From assembly GCA_021769965.1 (NCBI GenBank), contig JAETRU010000024.1:1-45335 (forward strand): a stretch of 45,335 bases of DNA, read 5' to 3'. The position numbers and the translations under genes were made by a program. Of the stretch, positions 1-7,117 are shown piece by piece. The notes below the pieces were generated by a model. It was not told where the DNA came from, did not search any database, and was given only the letters and a program-made list of their open reading frames with translations. The first letter of the stretch is position 1; every line of letters starts with the position of its first letter. The DNA comes from Eubacterium sp. (GTDB lineage: Bacteria; Bacillota; Clostridia; Peptostreptococcales; Anaerovoracaceae).

Positions 1-198
1 AAGGAAACATTGAAGCATGCCGCCTGTATCATGATTTCAGCGGAAGCGGCACGTTATAATGTTTCCTGCAATAAAACGGCGTTGCCGCAGGGAAGGAAAC
101 ATTGAAGCATGCCGCCCTTATTATGATTTCAGCGGAAGCGGCACGTTATAATGTTTCCTGCAATAAAACGGCGTTGCCAAAACGGCGTTGCCGCAGGG
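1..198. repeat. Two tandem copies of a 92-bp hairpin-forming repeat
   Basis: Unit 1 spans 1-92 and unit 2 spans 93-198. Unit 2 is 14 bases longer because the stretch AAAACGGCGTTGCC is duplicated inside it. Each unit carries the perfect inverted arms GGAAACATT and AATGTTTCC (3-11/58-66 and 95-103/150-158) with an inner GCCGC/GCGGC pair, so each could fold into a hairpin of about 64 nt. Each unit also contains a TATAAT box (55-60 and 147-152). The window starts inside or at the edge of the array, so more copies may lie upstream. Function unknown; it sits directly before the kinase-like gene and could contribute promoter elements. Confidence 0.8.
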
Positions 199-224
199 AA
201 GTGGTGTAAAGGAGGGGAAAATCC

Positions 225-1094
225 ATGAAGACGTTACAATTTGCAGAGAGAACTCTGATCGACAAAGGCTGGTCGGAAGACCGGAAATACTGTGTGACCG
301 ATGAAACGGGAGAAAAGTTTTTTCTGCGCATTTCTCCTTTGGAGGCCTGTGAAGAGGTGAAGGAAAGGCTGAGCTGGCTGGAAAAACTGAGCCGGATGGA
401 GATCCCCATGAGCAGGCCGGTGGAATTTGGCATCTGCGATGAAGGGGTGTATATGGTGGAGACCTGGATCGATGGCGAAGATCTGGGCGACGTCATTTCG
501 GAGATGTCCAGCGGGGAGCAGTATGGCTGCGGTATCGATATGGGCAGGGCCCTGAAGAAAATACATACTTTGCCTGCGCCGTCTGCGCAGGAACCGTGGG
601 AAAGCCGTTTTAACAGGAAGATGGATTATAAGATAGAAGCCTTTCGCAGCTGCAATACCAGCTGGCCGGATGGTGAAAAGCTGATCGGCTACATCCAGAA
701 GAACCGGCATTTGATACAGGGAAGACCCCAGAGCTTTCAGCACGGAGATTATCATATCGGTAATATGATGTACGCGGACGGAAAGCCTTTGATCATCGAC
801 TTTGATCGATACGATTTCGGCGATCCCTGGGAGGAATTTAACCGTATCGTCTGGAGCGCGCAGGCAAGCGCCCGATTTGCCAGCGGCATGGTGGACGGAT
901 ACTTTGACGGAGAGCCGCCTATGGAGTTCTGGCGTCTGCTGGCACTGTATATTTCCAGCAATACCCTCGGTTCTTTTCAGTGGACTGAAACCAGCGGCAG
1001 CGATCTGGATGTTATGCTGCGTCAGGCGGAGGATGTGATCTGCTGGTACGATGGCATGACGCGGATCGTACCCAGATGGTACGGCAGAGTATGA
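225..1094 (+). CDS. APH/choline-kinase-fold phosphotransferase
   Basis: The 289-residue protein has the aminoglycoside-phosphotransferase fold signature: the Brenner-type motif HGDYHIGNM beginning at residue 173 (catalytic Asp, metal-binding Asn) and the IDFD metal motif at about 191-194. The N-terminal half resembles the ATP-binding lobe. Members of this superfamily phosphorylate aminoglycosides, choline, homoserine, thiamine or sugars with ATP or GTP, and the sequence does not tell which. Similar stand-alone genes are common in Clostridia and are not evidence of drug resistance. The ATG is preceded by AAAGGAGG at good spacing. It lies downstream of the hairpin repeats and is followed by a terminator-like hairpin, so it is probably monocistronic. 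Confidence 0.85.
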   Translation: MKTLQFAERTLIDKGWSEDRKYCVTDETGEKFFLRISPLEACEEVKERLSWLEKLSRMEIPMSRPVEFGICDEGVYMVETWIDGEDLGDVISEMSSGEQYGCGIDMGRALKKIHTLPAPSAQEPWESRFNRKMDYKIEAFRSCNTSWPDGEKLIGYIQKNRHLIQGRPQSFQHGDYHIGNMMYADGKPLIIDFDRYDFGDPWEEFNRIVWSAQASARFASGMVDGYFDGEPPMEFWRLLALYISSNTLGSFQWTETSGSDLDVMLRQAEDVICWYDGMTRIVPRWYGRV

Positions 1095-1156
1095 GGTCTG
1101 AATACCAGATCAATATGCCTTTTAATAGTGCTAAATGTGACAGAAAGCTGAGAACC

Positions 1157-1213
1157 TGTCAATTTGGTCAACGTTTTTATTTCAAAACGTTGACCAGATT
1201 GACACTTTTTTTG
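1157..1213 (+). terminator. Rho-independent terminator after the phosphotransferase
   Basis: A near-perfect inverted repeat of about 21 bp (left arm 1157-1177, right arm ending at 1204) is followed by a T-rich run. The gap 1095-1381 also holds several scattered GTCAC/TGACA pentamers, but no gene is supported there. Confidence 0.75.
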
Positions 1214-1381
1214 TTTTTTGTCACTTTTGTCACAAAATCAGCTGATTTAGATGTGCTTTCGAGTAGAATTTTAATAGAATGTTGACAGAATTCAAGAATG
1301 TGCAGATATTTGTCACACTTCTCTGATCCCGGACTCTTTTACTTTCTTGTATTTGCCGCGTTCTTGCATTTGCCGCGAATA

Positions 1382-2089
1382 CTACTTCATGATGGTCACT
1401 TTTTCTTTGCTCAGATCTTTGATATTGATCTTGACGGTCTTGTCGCCAAACATGACGAGGAAGTAGCTTTCATCGGTGATGTCCATTGGTTTGCTGGTAT
1501 TATTGTTATATACGGTATCTTCATCGATAAAAGTGTAGCTGTAGTAAGCGTTCTTTCTTATCGGCGTGGTGAACGGATTCTTACGGCTGGCTGCCAATTC
1601 CAGACAGAGGTCGTCTGCGGCGTCAGCGCCTGCGTTGCCGGAGTATACACCGGCGTAGCTTGCCAGAATAGTATTCTTGTTTTTGGCAGAGAAGGTCAGC
1701 TCCGCCACATCGCCGTTTTTCTCGCAGGTAATGGTAACATCATTGAAATCCGGCGTCCAGCTGTGGACGAAATACAGCATACTGCCGCCGAAGACCAGCG
1801 CGCAGGCCAGTACGGTAAGCAGGATGTTTCTCCATATCTTTTTCCTCAGCTTTAAAAAAGGTTTGATGTCGTGATCCCGGCGATCGGCGGCCTGCGGATC
1901 CGGCGCGTCTACAGCCGCGCCCATTTCAGAAGCATATCTGCGGCAGTCCCCGCAATCGTTCAAATGGTTTTCGATGAGCTCATTGCTCACAGAACTTGTC
2001 AGTCCTTCCAGATAGCTTGGGAGCAGATCCCGGATCACTTCACATTTCATTTCATATTTTTCGCGGTTTGCATTCTTCTCATTTCTCAT
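1382..2089 (-). CDS. Anti-sigma factor with zinc-binding (zf-HC2) domain
   Basis: A membrane-anchored anti-sigma factor predicted to hold the adjacent ECF sigma factor inactive. The N-terminal cytoplasmic domain has the ZAS pattern: an early Cys in KCEVIRDLLPSYLEG, then H-x3-C-x2-C in HLNDCGDC. One transmembrane segment follows (roughly NILLTVLACALVFGGSMLYF), then an extracytoplasmic domain of about 125 residues that I do not recognise and that could be the sensor. The chosen ATG at 2089 lies 1 nt after the sigma stop codon. A GTG at 2098 in frame would overlap the sigma gene by 8 nt and is an alternative. Coupling to the sigma gene is clear either way. Confidence 0.85.
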   Translation of the reverse strand: MRNEKNANREKYEMKCEVIRDLLPSYLEGLTSSVSNELIENHLNDCGDCRRYASEMGAAVDAPDPQAADRRDHDIKPFLKLRKKIWRNILLTVLACALVFGGSMLYFVHSWTPDFNDVTITCEKNGDVAELTFSAKNKNTILASYAGVYSGNAGADAADDLCLELAASRKNPFTTPIRKNAYYSYTFIDEDTVYNNNTSKPMDITDESYFLVMFGDKTVKINIKDLSKEKVTIMK

Positions 2090-2090
2090 T

Positions 2091-2585
2091 TCACTCACCC
2101 GTTCCTTTCGTGATTTTCTGTTTTGCGCGATAGAATTTGACCCGCGCCCAGTTTTCGGATTTTCCGACGATATCTCCGATCTCAGAAAAAGAGAAAGCGC
2201 CGGTCAGTCTCAGCAGCACGACTTCTTTTTCTGTTTCTGACAGCATGTGGATCTTCCGGAATATCTCTATCTTCTCATCGTTCATGGAAACCAGCTGTTC
2301 CGGAATAGCTGTGTCTGCCGGCAGGACATTCTCTGCCTCTTCGTTCAAAGGGATCTCAGCCCGGCGTTTTCGTCTGTCAAGCTCCTGATACCAGAGATGC
2401 TTGGCGATCTGACAAAGCCAGGTGGAGATCTTGCAGGAACCGTCATATTTATTGGCGCCGCGCACTGCCTGATAAAAGGTCTCCTGTGTCAGTTCCTCCG
2501 CTGTGTGCTCTTCCATGCACAGCGTCATCAGAAACTTGAACACATACGCAGCGTAGTCTCTGTAGACCAGATCCATGTTTAACAT
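2091..2585 (-). CDS. ECF-type RNA polymerase sigma factor
   Basis: 164 residues, the normal size for an extracytoplasmic-function sigma-70 factor. Region 2 covers about residues 5-75 (TAEELTQETFYQAV and the KISTWLCQIAKHLW core-binding/-10 helix). Region 4 covers about 108-160 (SETEKEVVLLRL, then a helix-turn-helix FSEIGDIVGKSENWARVKFYRAK). It directs polymerase to an ECF regulon under control of the co-transcribed anti-sigma factor. SD-like AGAGGTG precedes the ATG. An ECF-like promoter immediately upstream suggests autoregulation. The inducing signal and other targets cannot be read from the sequence. Confidence 0.92.
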   Translation of the reverse strand: MLNMDLVYRDYAAYVFKFLMTLCMEEHTAEELTQETFYQAVRGANKYDGSCKISTWLCQIAKHLWYQELDRRKRRAEIPLNEEAENVLPADTAIPEQLVSMNDEKIEIFRKIHMLSETEKEVVLLRLTGAFSFSEIGDIVGKSENWARVKFYRAKQKITKGTGE

Positions 2586-2606
2586 TTGATCACCTCTCTT
2601 TGTCCA

Positions 2607-2635
2607 TATATCGTCAAAATCAGAAATTCGTTACA
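2607..2635 (-). promoter_or_regulatory. Putative ECF-type autoregulatory promoter
   Basis: On the minus strand TGTAAC (2635-2630) is separated by exactly 16 nt from CGATATA (2613-2607). This matches the general ECF pattern of a -35 xGxAAC element, a 16-nt spacer and a CG-containing -10. It sits about 22 nt before the sigma-factor ATG. No good sigma-70 promoter is visible in this gap. Confidence 0.55.
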
Positions 2636-2644
2636 GAAATTCTC

Positions 2645-2700
2645 AAAAAAATCTGCACCGGATGGAGACCGCTAGAGGACAGCGGAAGCCTTCGGTGCAG
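2645..2700 (-). terminator. Terminator after uracil permease
   Basis: Minus-strand stem CTGCACCG / CGGTGCAG (2700-2693 and 2660-2653) with an inner CCGCT/AGCGG hairpin, followed by a run of seven T (2651-2645). It separates the permease from the sigma/anti-sigma operon. Confidence 0.85.
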
Positions 2701-2720
2701 CAGGGATCATACAAAAGCGT

Positions 2721-4034
2721 CTACAGCTTGAAAGTCTGGAACTTTTCTACAGTGCCGTCTTCTTCTTTGAATTCATAGTCATTTCCCGGCAGGATCGCGT
2801 TGGCCGCAATACCTACGATGGCTGCGATCGCAAGACCGGACAAAGTGATGGTGACATCAGATACAGTAAAGGAGATACCGCCTACTGCGTTAAAGCCCAG
2901 CGCGCAGACCAGAATCAGAGCAGCGATGATGGTGTTTCTGGATTTTGTAAAGTCTACCTGGTTTTCCACCACGTTGCGGATACCGATAGCGGAGATCATG
3001 CCGTATAAGATCAGTGAAACGCCTCCGATGATGGCAGCCGGAATAGATGTGATGATAAAGCTGATCTTCGGAATAAAGGAAAGAAGAATGGCAAAGCAGG
3101 CAGCGATGCGGATGACTCTCGGATCGTAGATCTTTGTCAGAGCCAGAACGCCGGTATTTTCGCCATAGGTGGTATTGGCGGGACCGCCGAAGGCAGAGGA
3201 CAGACAGGTCGCCAGCCCGTCTCCCAGCAGGGTCCTGTGCAGACCCGGATCCGCGATGTAATTCCGGCCGGTGGTAGCTCCGATGGCGGAAATGTCGCCG
3301 ATATGCTCCATCATAGTTGCCAGAGCGATAGGCATGATGGTGATGATGGCGCTGACGTCAAATTTCATCACAGTCAGCGGCGGAAGACCTACAATAGGCT
3401 GATCCGATATAGCGGAAAGATCTACAGCGCCCATAAGGATGGCAGCGATATAGCTGACCACAACGCCCAGAATGATCGGGATGATCTTTGCCATGCCCCT
3501 TCCCCAGATATTGAAAATGATGATCGTCAGCAGAGCGACGAGAGCCAGGACCCAGTTGGTCTGGCAGTTGTTGATCGCTGTCGGCGCGAGGATCAGGCCG
3601 ATAGAAATGATGATCGGTCCGGTAACTACAGGAGGAAAGAAACGCATGACCTTTTTCGCGCCGAAGGCTTTGATCAGCGCAGCCATGACAACATAGACAA
3701 GTCCGGCCGCGAAGACGCCGCCGCAGGCATAGGGAAGCATCTCAGCGTTGGGCTGCCCGTCGATCATGGGAGCGACAGCGGCGTAGCCTCCTAAGAACGC
3801 GAAAGATGATCCGAGAAACGCCGGAACCCGGCCTTTTGTAAGCAGGTGGAACAGCAGAGTGCCCAGACCCGCCATCAAAAGGGTCGTCGCTACGTCAAGT
3901 CCGGTCAGGATCGGTACCAGTACCGTGGCGCCGAACATGGCAAAGGTGTGCTGCAGGCCCAGGATCAGCATCTTTGGAATGCCCAGCCTGGTCGCGTCAT
4001 AAATACCTTCCTGGTTAACATCGTGATTGGTCAT
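2721..4034 (-). CDS. uraA: Uracil/xanthine permease family protein (NCS2)
   Basis: 437 residues with about 14 hydrophobic segments typical of the nucleobase:cation symporter-2 family. Diagnostic stretches include LGLQHTFAMFGATVLVP near the N-terminus and GPANTTYGENTGVLALTK, the conserved NCS2 loop holding the substrate-binding Glu. It most resembles the uracil permease branch (UraA/PyrP); substrate choice between uracil and xanthine is inferred. The start at 4034 is chosen because AAAGGAGG lies just upstream. An in-frame ATG at 4124 would lie upstream of the -10 box and is rejected. Probably monocistronic: own promoter and terminator. Confidence 0.9.
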   Translation of the reverse strand: MTNHDVNQEGIYDATRLGIPKMLILGLQHTFAMFGATVLVPILTGLDVATTLLMAGLGTLLFHLLTKGRVPAFLGSSFAFLGGYAAVAPMIDGQPNAEMLPYACGGVFAAGLVYVVMAALIKAFGAKKVMRFFPPVVTGPIIISIGLILAPTAINNCQTNWVLALVALLTIIIFNIWGRGMAKIIPIILGVVVSYIAAILMGAVDLSAISDQPIVGLPPLTVMKFDVSAIITIMPIALATMMEHIGDISAIGATTGRNYIADPGLHRTLLGDGLATCLSSAFGGPANTTYGENTGVLALTKIYDPRVIRIAACFAILLSFIPKISFIITSIPAAIIGGVSLILYGMISAIGIRNVVENQVDFTKSRNTIIAALILVCALGFNAVGGISFTVSDVTITLSGLAIAAIVGIAANAILPGNDYEFKEEDGTVEKFQTFKL

Positions 4035-4092
4035 GTGTGAAATCCTCCTTTGTAAAAACTTGTGTAAGAATGTATTGATTTTTGCTTTGTCC

Positions 4093-4101
4093 ATTATACC
4101 A
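4093..4101 (-). promoter_or_regulatory. Extended -10 promoter of the uracil permease
   Basis: The minus strand shows TGGTATAAT (4101-4093), a TGn-extended -10 with a perfect TATAAT. The -35 is poor. About 58 nt of leader follow before the ATG at 4034. I see no PyrR-type attenuator stem or riboswitch in the leader. Confidence 0.55.
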
Positions 4102-4136
4102 TTGACCTGACGAAAAGACCACATAAACTTTCCCTA

Positions 4137-4165
4137 TAGACTTATACCGGGAAAAAATATATAAT
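4137..4165 (+). promoter_or_regulatory. Sigma-70 promoter of the lysO-like gene
   Basis: TAGACT (4137-4142), a 17-nt spacer and TATAAT (4160-4165) lie 32 nt before the ATG at 4198. Confidence 0.6.
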
Positions 4166-4197
4166 GATAGAAGTACTAATTTTGCAGGAGTGATAAC

Positions 4198-5211
4198 ATG
4201 AGCGATCTGGCATTGTATTTAGGGGTAGCTGTCATCGGCTATTTCGCGGGAAGCAGACTGCGGCACGCGGCCGGGATCATCCGGTGGACAGGAAGACTGC
4301 AGAACGCGGCTATAGTCGTACTGATCTTTACCATGGGCACGCGTATGGGGGCCAACCGGCAGGTAATTGAAAATCTCAATTCCATCGGGCTGTACGCCCT
4401 GATCATGACCGTGTTCATCATGGCGTTCTCCGCGGCGGCCATCACTTTGGCGCGAAAGATCATGGGCGTAGACCGGCAGGGCAATCTGAAGGGACCATCA
4501 AAGGGTGTCTGTCAGGGCGCGTCTGCCGATGCGGAGGCTGCGGTTTTTGAGACCTTTGGCGAAGAGACGGCAAAGCCGGAAGAAAAAAAGCTGGACGCCA
4601 TGACGGTGATCATTATGGCCTGTGTAGTATTGGGGCTGGCTTTTGGCTGCTTCGTGGCAGGACGGCTGTTTACAGATCCGGATACCTTTGACGCGTTTGC
4701 CGGACAGGTCATCACCGCGGGACTCTGCACCTTGCTGTTCTTTGTCGGCTTTGATATGGGTGTGGACGGGACAGTTATCAGACATCTCAGAGAGGTGGGA
4801 CTGCGGGTGCTGGTCTATCCTTTTGTTATTATGGCCGGTACTCTGGCCGGAGCTCTGGTCTGCGTGCTGTTTCTGCCTGTTTCTATCAGAGAAGCGCTGG
4901 CTATCGGCGCGGGTTTTGGTTGGTATTCCTTCGCGCCGGGGATCATCATGGAGAAAGGACTGGTCATGGCGAGCGCCATTTCCTTTATGCATAACATTCT
5001 GCGGGAGTATATATCGGTGCTGATCATTCCGCTGGTGGCGAAAAAGGTCGGATATCTGGAAGCTATGGCTCTGCCCGCGTGTTCCTCTATGGACGTGTGT
5101 CTTCCCATCATCGAGCGGTCGACCCGCGCGGACATCGCCATGTATTCCTTTATTTCCGGCGTGATCCAGTCCATGGCCGTTCCGGTGCTGGTGCCTCTGG
5201 TGCTGGGTTGA
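4198..5211 (+). CDS. lysO: LysO/DUF340 family transporter (putative lysine exporter)
   Basis: A 337-residue multi-pass membrane protein of the LysO (YbjE, DUF340) family, made of two hydrophobic halves joined by a charged loop at about residues 90-130. Conserved pieces include LIFTMGTRMG in the first half and LFFVGFDMGVDGT, the ASAISFMHNILRE segment and MDVCLPIIERST in the second half. E. coli LysO exports L-lysine and thialysine; export of a basic amino acid is therefore plausible here, which suits the arginine-derivative genes just downstream, but substrate is inferred. RBS GCAGGAGTG precedes the ATG. Own promoter and own terminator, so monocistronic. Confidence 0.85.
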   Translation: MSDLALYLGVAVIGYFAGSRLRHAAGIIRWTGRLQNAAIVVLIFTMGTRMGANRQVIENLNSIGLYALIMTVFIMAFSAAAITLARKIMGVDRQGNLKGPSKGVCQGASADAEAAVFETFGEETAKPEEKKLDAMTVIIMACVVLGLAFGCFVAGRLFTDPDTFDAFAGQVITAGLCTLLFFVGFDMGVDGTVIRHLREVGLRVLVYPFVIMAGTLAGALVCVLFLPVSIREALAIGAGFGWYSFAPGIIMEKGLVMASAISFMHNILREYISVLIIPLVAKKVGYLEAMALPACSSMDVCLPIIERSTRADIAMYSFISGVIQSMAVPVLVPLVLG

Positions 5212-5227
5212 CAGAATCTGATAAAAG

Positions 5228-5273
5228 AAAGAGCATTCGATCCTTCTCAGCGAGGAAAGAATGCTCTTTTGTT
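5228..5273. terminator. Bidirectional terminator between lysO and the GntR gene
   Basis: Arms AAAGAGCATTC (5228-5238) and GAATGCTCTTTT (5259-5270), with T-rich flanks on both strands, sit between convergent genes. Confidence 0.8.
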
Positions 5274-5274
5274 A

Positions 5275-5946
5275 TTACTTTTCTTCCTGTTTTTCTTCCT
5301 GAAGCAGCTCGTAGTGGGCGTGGTTCGGATACCAGTGAACGTTGGCAAGGTAATCGGCCAGCTGGTCTTTTTTCCTTTCACGGAACAGTTTCAGAATCTC
5401 ACGGTGTTCCTCATTGATCTCCGACAGGAGTTTCTTGTTTTGATCATCTTTGCCTTTAGAATAACCGTGGGTGAAGAACTTGCTCTTAAGGCGGGAGAGG
5501 GTGTCTTCCAGTACCGCGTTGTCACATTTGTCTATATATATCTGATGAAATATTTCCTGCTGTTCCAGATACATGGTATAATTGCCGGTGTTGATAGCGA
5601 GATCCATGCTCTGGATATAGAAGTCCATTCTGGAAAAGTCTTTCTCAGTCAAAGCGTCGCAGGCCGCGCTGGCGGCCATGCCGTCCAGAGTGCCGATGAC
5701 AGCGTAAAGCTCCGTGGCTTCTTTTGCTGTGACCTCGCGGAGAACAAAACCTCTGCGGGGAAGGTTGTCCAGAATGCCCTCACAGGAAAGCTGGATCAGA
5801 GCCTCGCGGACAGGGGTGCGGCTCACAGACAGGACCTGAGATATGGCAGTTTCACTGATCCGCTGGGATGGCAGCAGGTTTCCGTCCAGAATCTGTTCTG
5901 AAATATAGTCATATACATGATCCTTTAATGTTTTATATTTTTTCAT
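5275..5946 (-). CDS. GntR-family regulator, FadR (FCD) subfamily
   Basis: 223 residues. An N-terminal winged helix-turn-helix (about 1-75) has the GntR signature SRTPVREALIQLSCEGIL. A C-terminal all-helical FCD ligand-binding domain (about 80-210) carries the metal-site residues expected for FadR-type proteins (D in IGTLDGMAA, H in EIFHQIY, H in NEEHREIL). It is transcribed divergently from the DDAH gene, whose promoter carries two copies of GACAATATAC, so it very likely controls that gene and possibly the following ones. The ligand is unknown; a methylated arginine or a product such as citrulline is a guess. GGAGGT RBS before the ATG. Confidence 0.9.
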   Translation of the reverse strand: MKKYKTLKDHVYDYISEQILDGNLLPSQRISETAISQVLSVSRTPVREALIQLSCEGILDNLPRRGFVLREVTAKEATELYAVIGTLDGMAASAACDALTEKDFSRMDFYIQSMDLAINTGNYTMYLEQQEIFHQIYIDKCDNAVLEDTLSRLKSKFFTHGYSKGKDDQNKKLLSEINEEHREILKLFRERKKDQLADYLANVHWYPNHAHYELLQEEKQEEK

Positions 5947-5983
5947 GGATTACCTCCAAACAGGTATTTTTCAAGCTTTTTCC

Positions 5984-5989
5984 ATTATA
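5984..5989 (-). promoter_or_regulatory. -10 box of the GntR gene
   Basis: Minus-strand TATAAT (5989-5984), preceded 17 nt upstream by a weak -35 (TTTCCT), lies about 37 nt before the ATG at 5946. Confidence 0.45.
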
Positions 5990-6043
5990 TCATAACCATT
6001 TGGCAAAGGAAATAAAAAAACAGCAAAAAGTTATCAGAACAAC

Positions 6044-6073
6044 TTGACATGTCGACAATATACAGTGTATAAT
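6044..6073 (+). promoter_or_regulatory. Strong sigma-70 promoter of the DDAH gene
   Basis: Perfect TTGACA (6044-6049), an 18-nt spacer and perfect TATAAT (6068-6073). A consensus promoter like this usually needs a repressor. The GACAATATAC site lies inside the spacer, as expected for repression. Confidence 0.8.
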
Positions 6074-6103
6074 CTACTCATAACCAAACGGTAGACAATA
6101 TAC
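6054..6103 (+). promoter_or_regulatory. Two direct GACAATATAC sites, candidate GntR operators
   Basis: GACAATATAC occurs at 6054-6063 (inside the promoter spacer) and again at 6094-6103 (downstream of the -10), exactly 40 bp or about four helical turns apart. A small palindrome ATAC-AGT-GTAT overlaps the first site and the -10 (6060-6070). Assignment to the divergent GntR protein is inference. Confidence 0.55.
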
Positions 6104-6181
6104 TAAATTGCAACCGGGCGTGAAATCAATATGGATAAAACAGATCAAACTAAATATGCAAAAGTAAAGGAGAGTAAGAAA

Positions 6182-6958
6182 ATGAAAAAATTCAATCATG
6201 TAATCGTAAGAAGACCGTGCAGCGCAATCAAAGATGGTATCTCTGGAGGTACTTATGAAGGTATTCCTGATTATGAATTAGCGCTGAAAGAGCACAACGA
6301 CTATATCGCGGCGCTGGTACAGTGCGGCGTAGACGTGACAGTTCTTCCTGCAGATGAAAGATATCCGGATTCCTGCTTCGTAGAAGATCCTGCTCTTCTG
6401 ACCAGAAAGTGCGCGATCATTACAAATCCTGGCGCGGAATCCAGAAACGGCGAAAAAGAAGAGATCGTAGACGCAGTCAAGAGATTCTATCCAGAAGATA
6501 AGATCGAATACATCAAGGCGCCGGGAACCCTGGAGGGCGGCGACGTTATGATGGTAGGCGATCACTTCTATGTAGGCCGCAGCGCAAGGACCAACGAGGA
6601 AGGCATCAGACAGCTGACTGAGATCCTGGAGAAATATGGTCTGACCTGCTCTGAAGTGAAACTGGAAGAGGTACTGCACCTGAAGACAGGAGTAAACTAT
6701 CTGGAAGATAACAACATGCTGGTATCCGGAGAGTTTATCACTAAGCCTGAGTTTGAAAAATACAATAAGGTCGTGATTCCGGAAGAGGAAGCCTATGCCG
6801 CGAACTGCATCTGGGTCAACGACACGGTCATCGTACCGGAAGGATACCCTGCGGTACTGAAAGCTGTACAGGATCTGGGATACAAGACCATGACAGTAGA
6901 TACTTCTGAATACAGAAAGATCGACGGCGGCCTGTCCTGTCTGTCCCTGAGATTCTAA
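6182..6958 (+). CDS. ddaH: N(G),N(G)-dimethylarginine dimethylaminohydrolase (DDAH)
   Basis: A 258-residue guanidine-modifying enzyme that hydrolyses asymmetric dimethylarginine (or monomethylarginine) to citrulline plus dimethylamine (or methylamine). The whole length matches bacterial DDAH closely: PDSCFVEDPALL, APGTLEGGDVMMVGDHFYVG, the catalytic His in VLHLKTGVNYLEDNN, YAANCIWVN and the catalytic Cys in the C-terminal DGGLSCLSLRF. The start at 6182 is chosen because AAAGGAGAG lies just upstream and known DDAHs begin here. An ATG at 6131 in frame would add 17 residues without family support. Strong GntR-controlled promoter. In a gut anaerobe it would make citrulline and methylamines from methylated arginine released from protein. 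Confidence 0.93.
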   Translation: MKKFNHVIVRRPCSAIKDGISGGTYEGIPDYELALKEHNDYIAALVQCGVDVTVLPADERYPDSCFVEDPALLTRKCAIITNPGAESRNGEKEEIVDAVKRFYPEDKIEYIKAPGTLEGGDVMMVGDHFYVGRSARTNEEGIRQLTEILEKYGLTCSEVKLEEVLHLKTGVNYLEDNNMLVSGEFITKPEFEKYNKVVIPEEEAYAANCIWVNDTVIVPEGYPAVLKAVQDLGYKTMTVDTSEYRKIDGGLSCLSLRF

Positions 6959-7059
6959 ATCTGGCTGCGCTGGCCTATTTGAAATGGCCTGCCGGGAAAC
7001 TCATGCAGGGATATTGATCTCAGAAGACTTGAAAAGATCATGATCATATGTGATAATGA

Positions 7060-7090
7060 GGGAATGTAGGAAAATGCATTCCCTTTTTTA
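7060..7090 (+). terminator. Terminator between DDAH and the second hydrolase gene
   Basis: Perfect stem GGGAATG / CATTCCC (7060-7066, 7077-7083) followed by six T. No separate good promoter is visible between it and the next gene at 7118, so it may act as a partial terminator or attenuator. Confidence 0.75.
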
Positions 7091-7117
7091 AAACTGTTAT
7101 TTTGAACGGAGGAAATT

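Noticed and set aside
225-1094. Calling the APH-fold gene an antibiotic resistance gene
   Set aside because: Only general fold motifs are visible; the superfamily covers many metabolic kinases.
4035-4124. N-terminal extension of the uracil permease to 4124
   Set aside because: It would start upstream of the -10 box; a strong RBS precedes the ATG at 4034.
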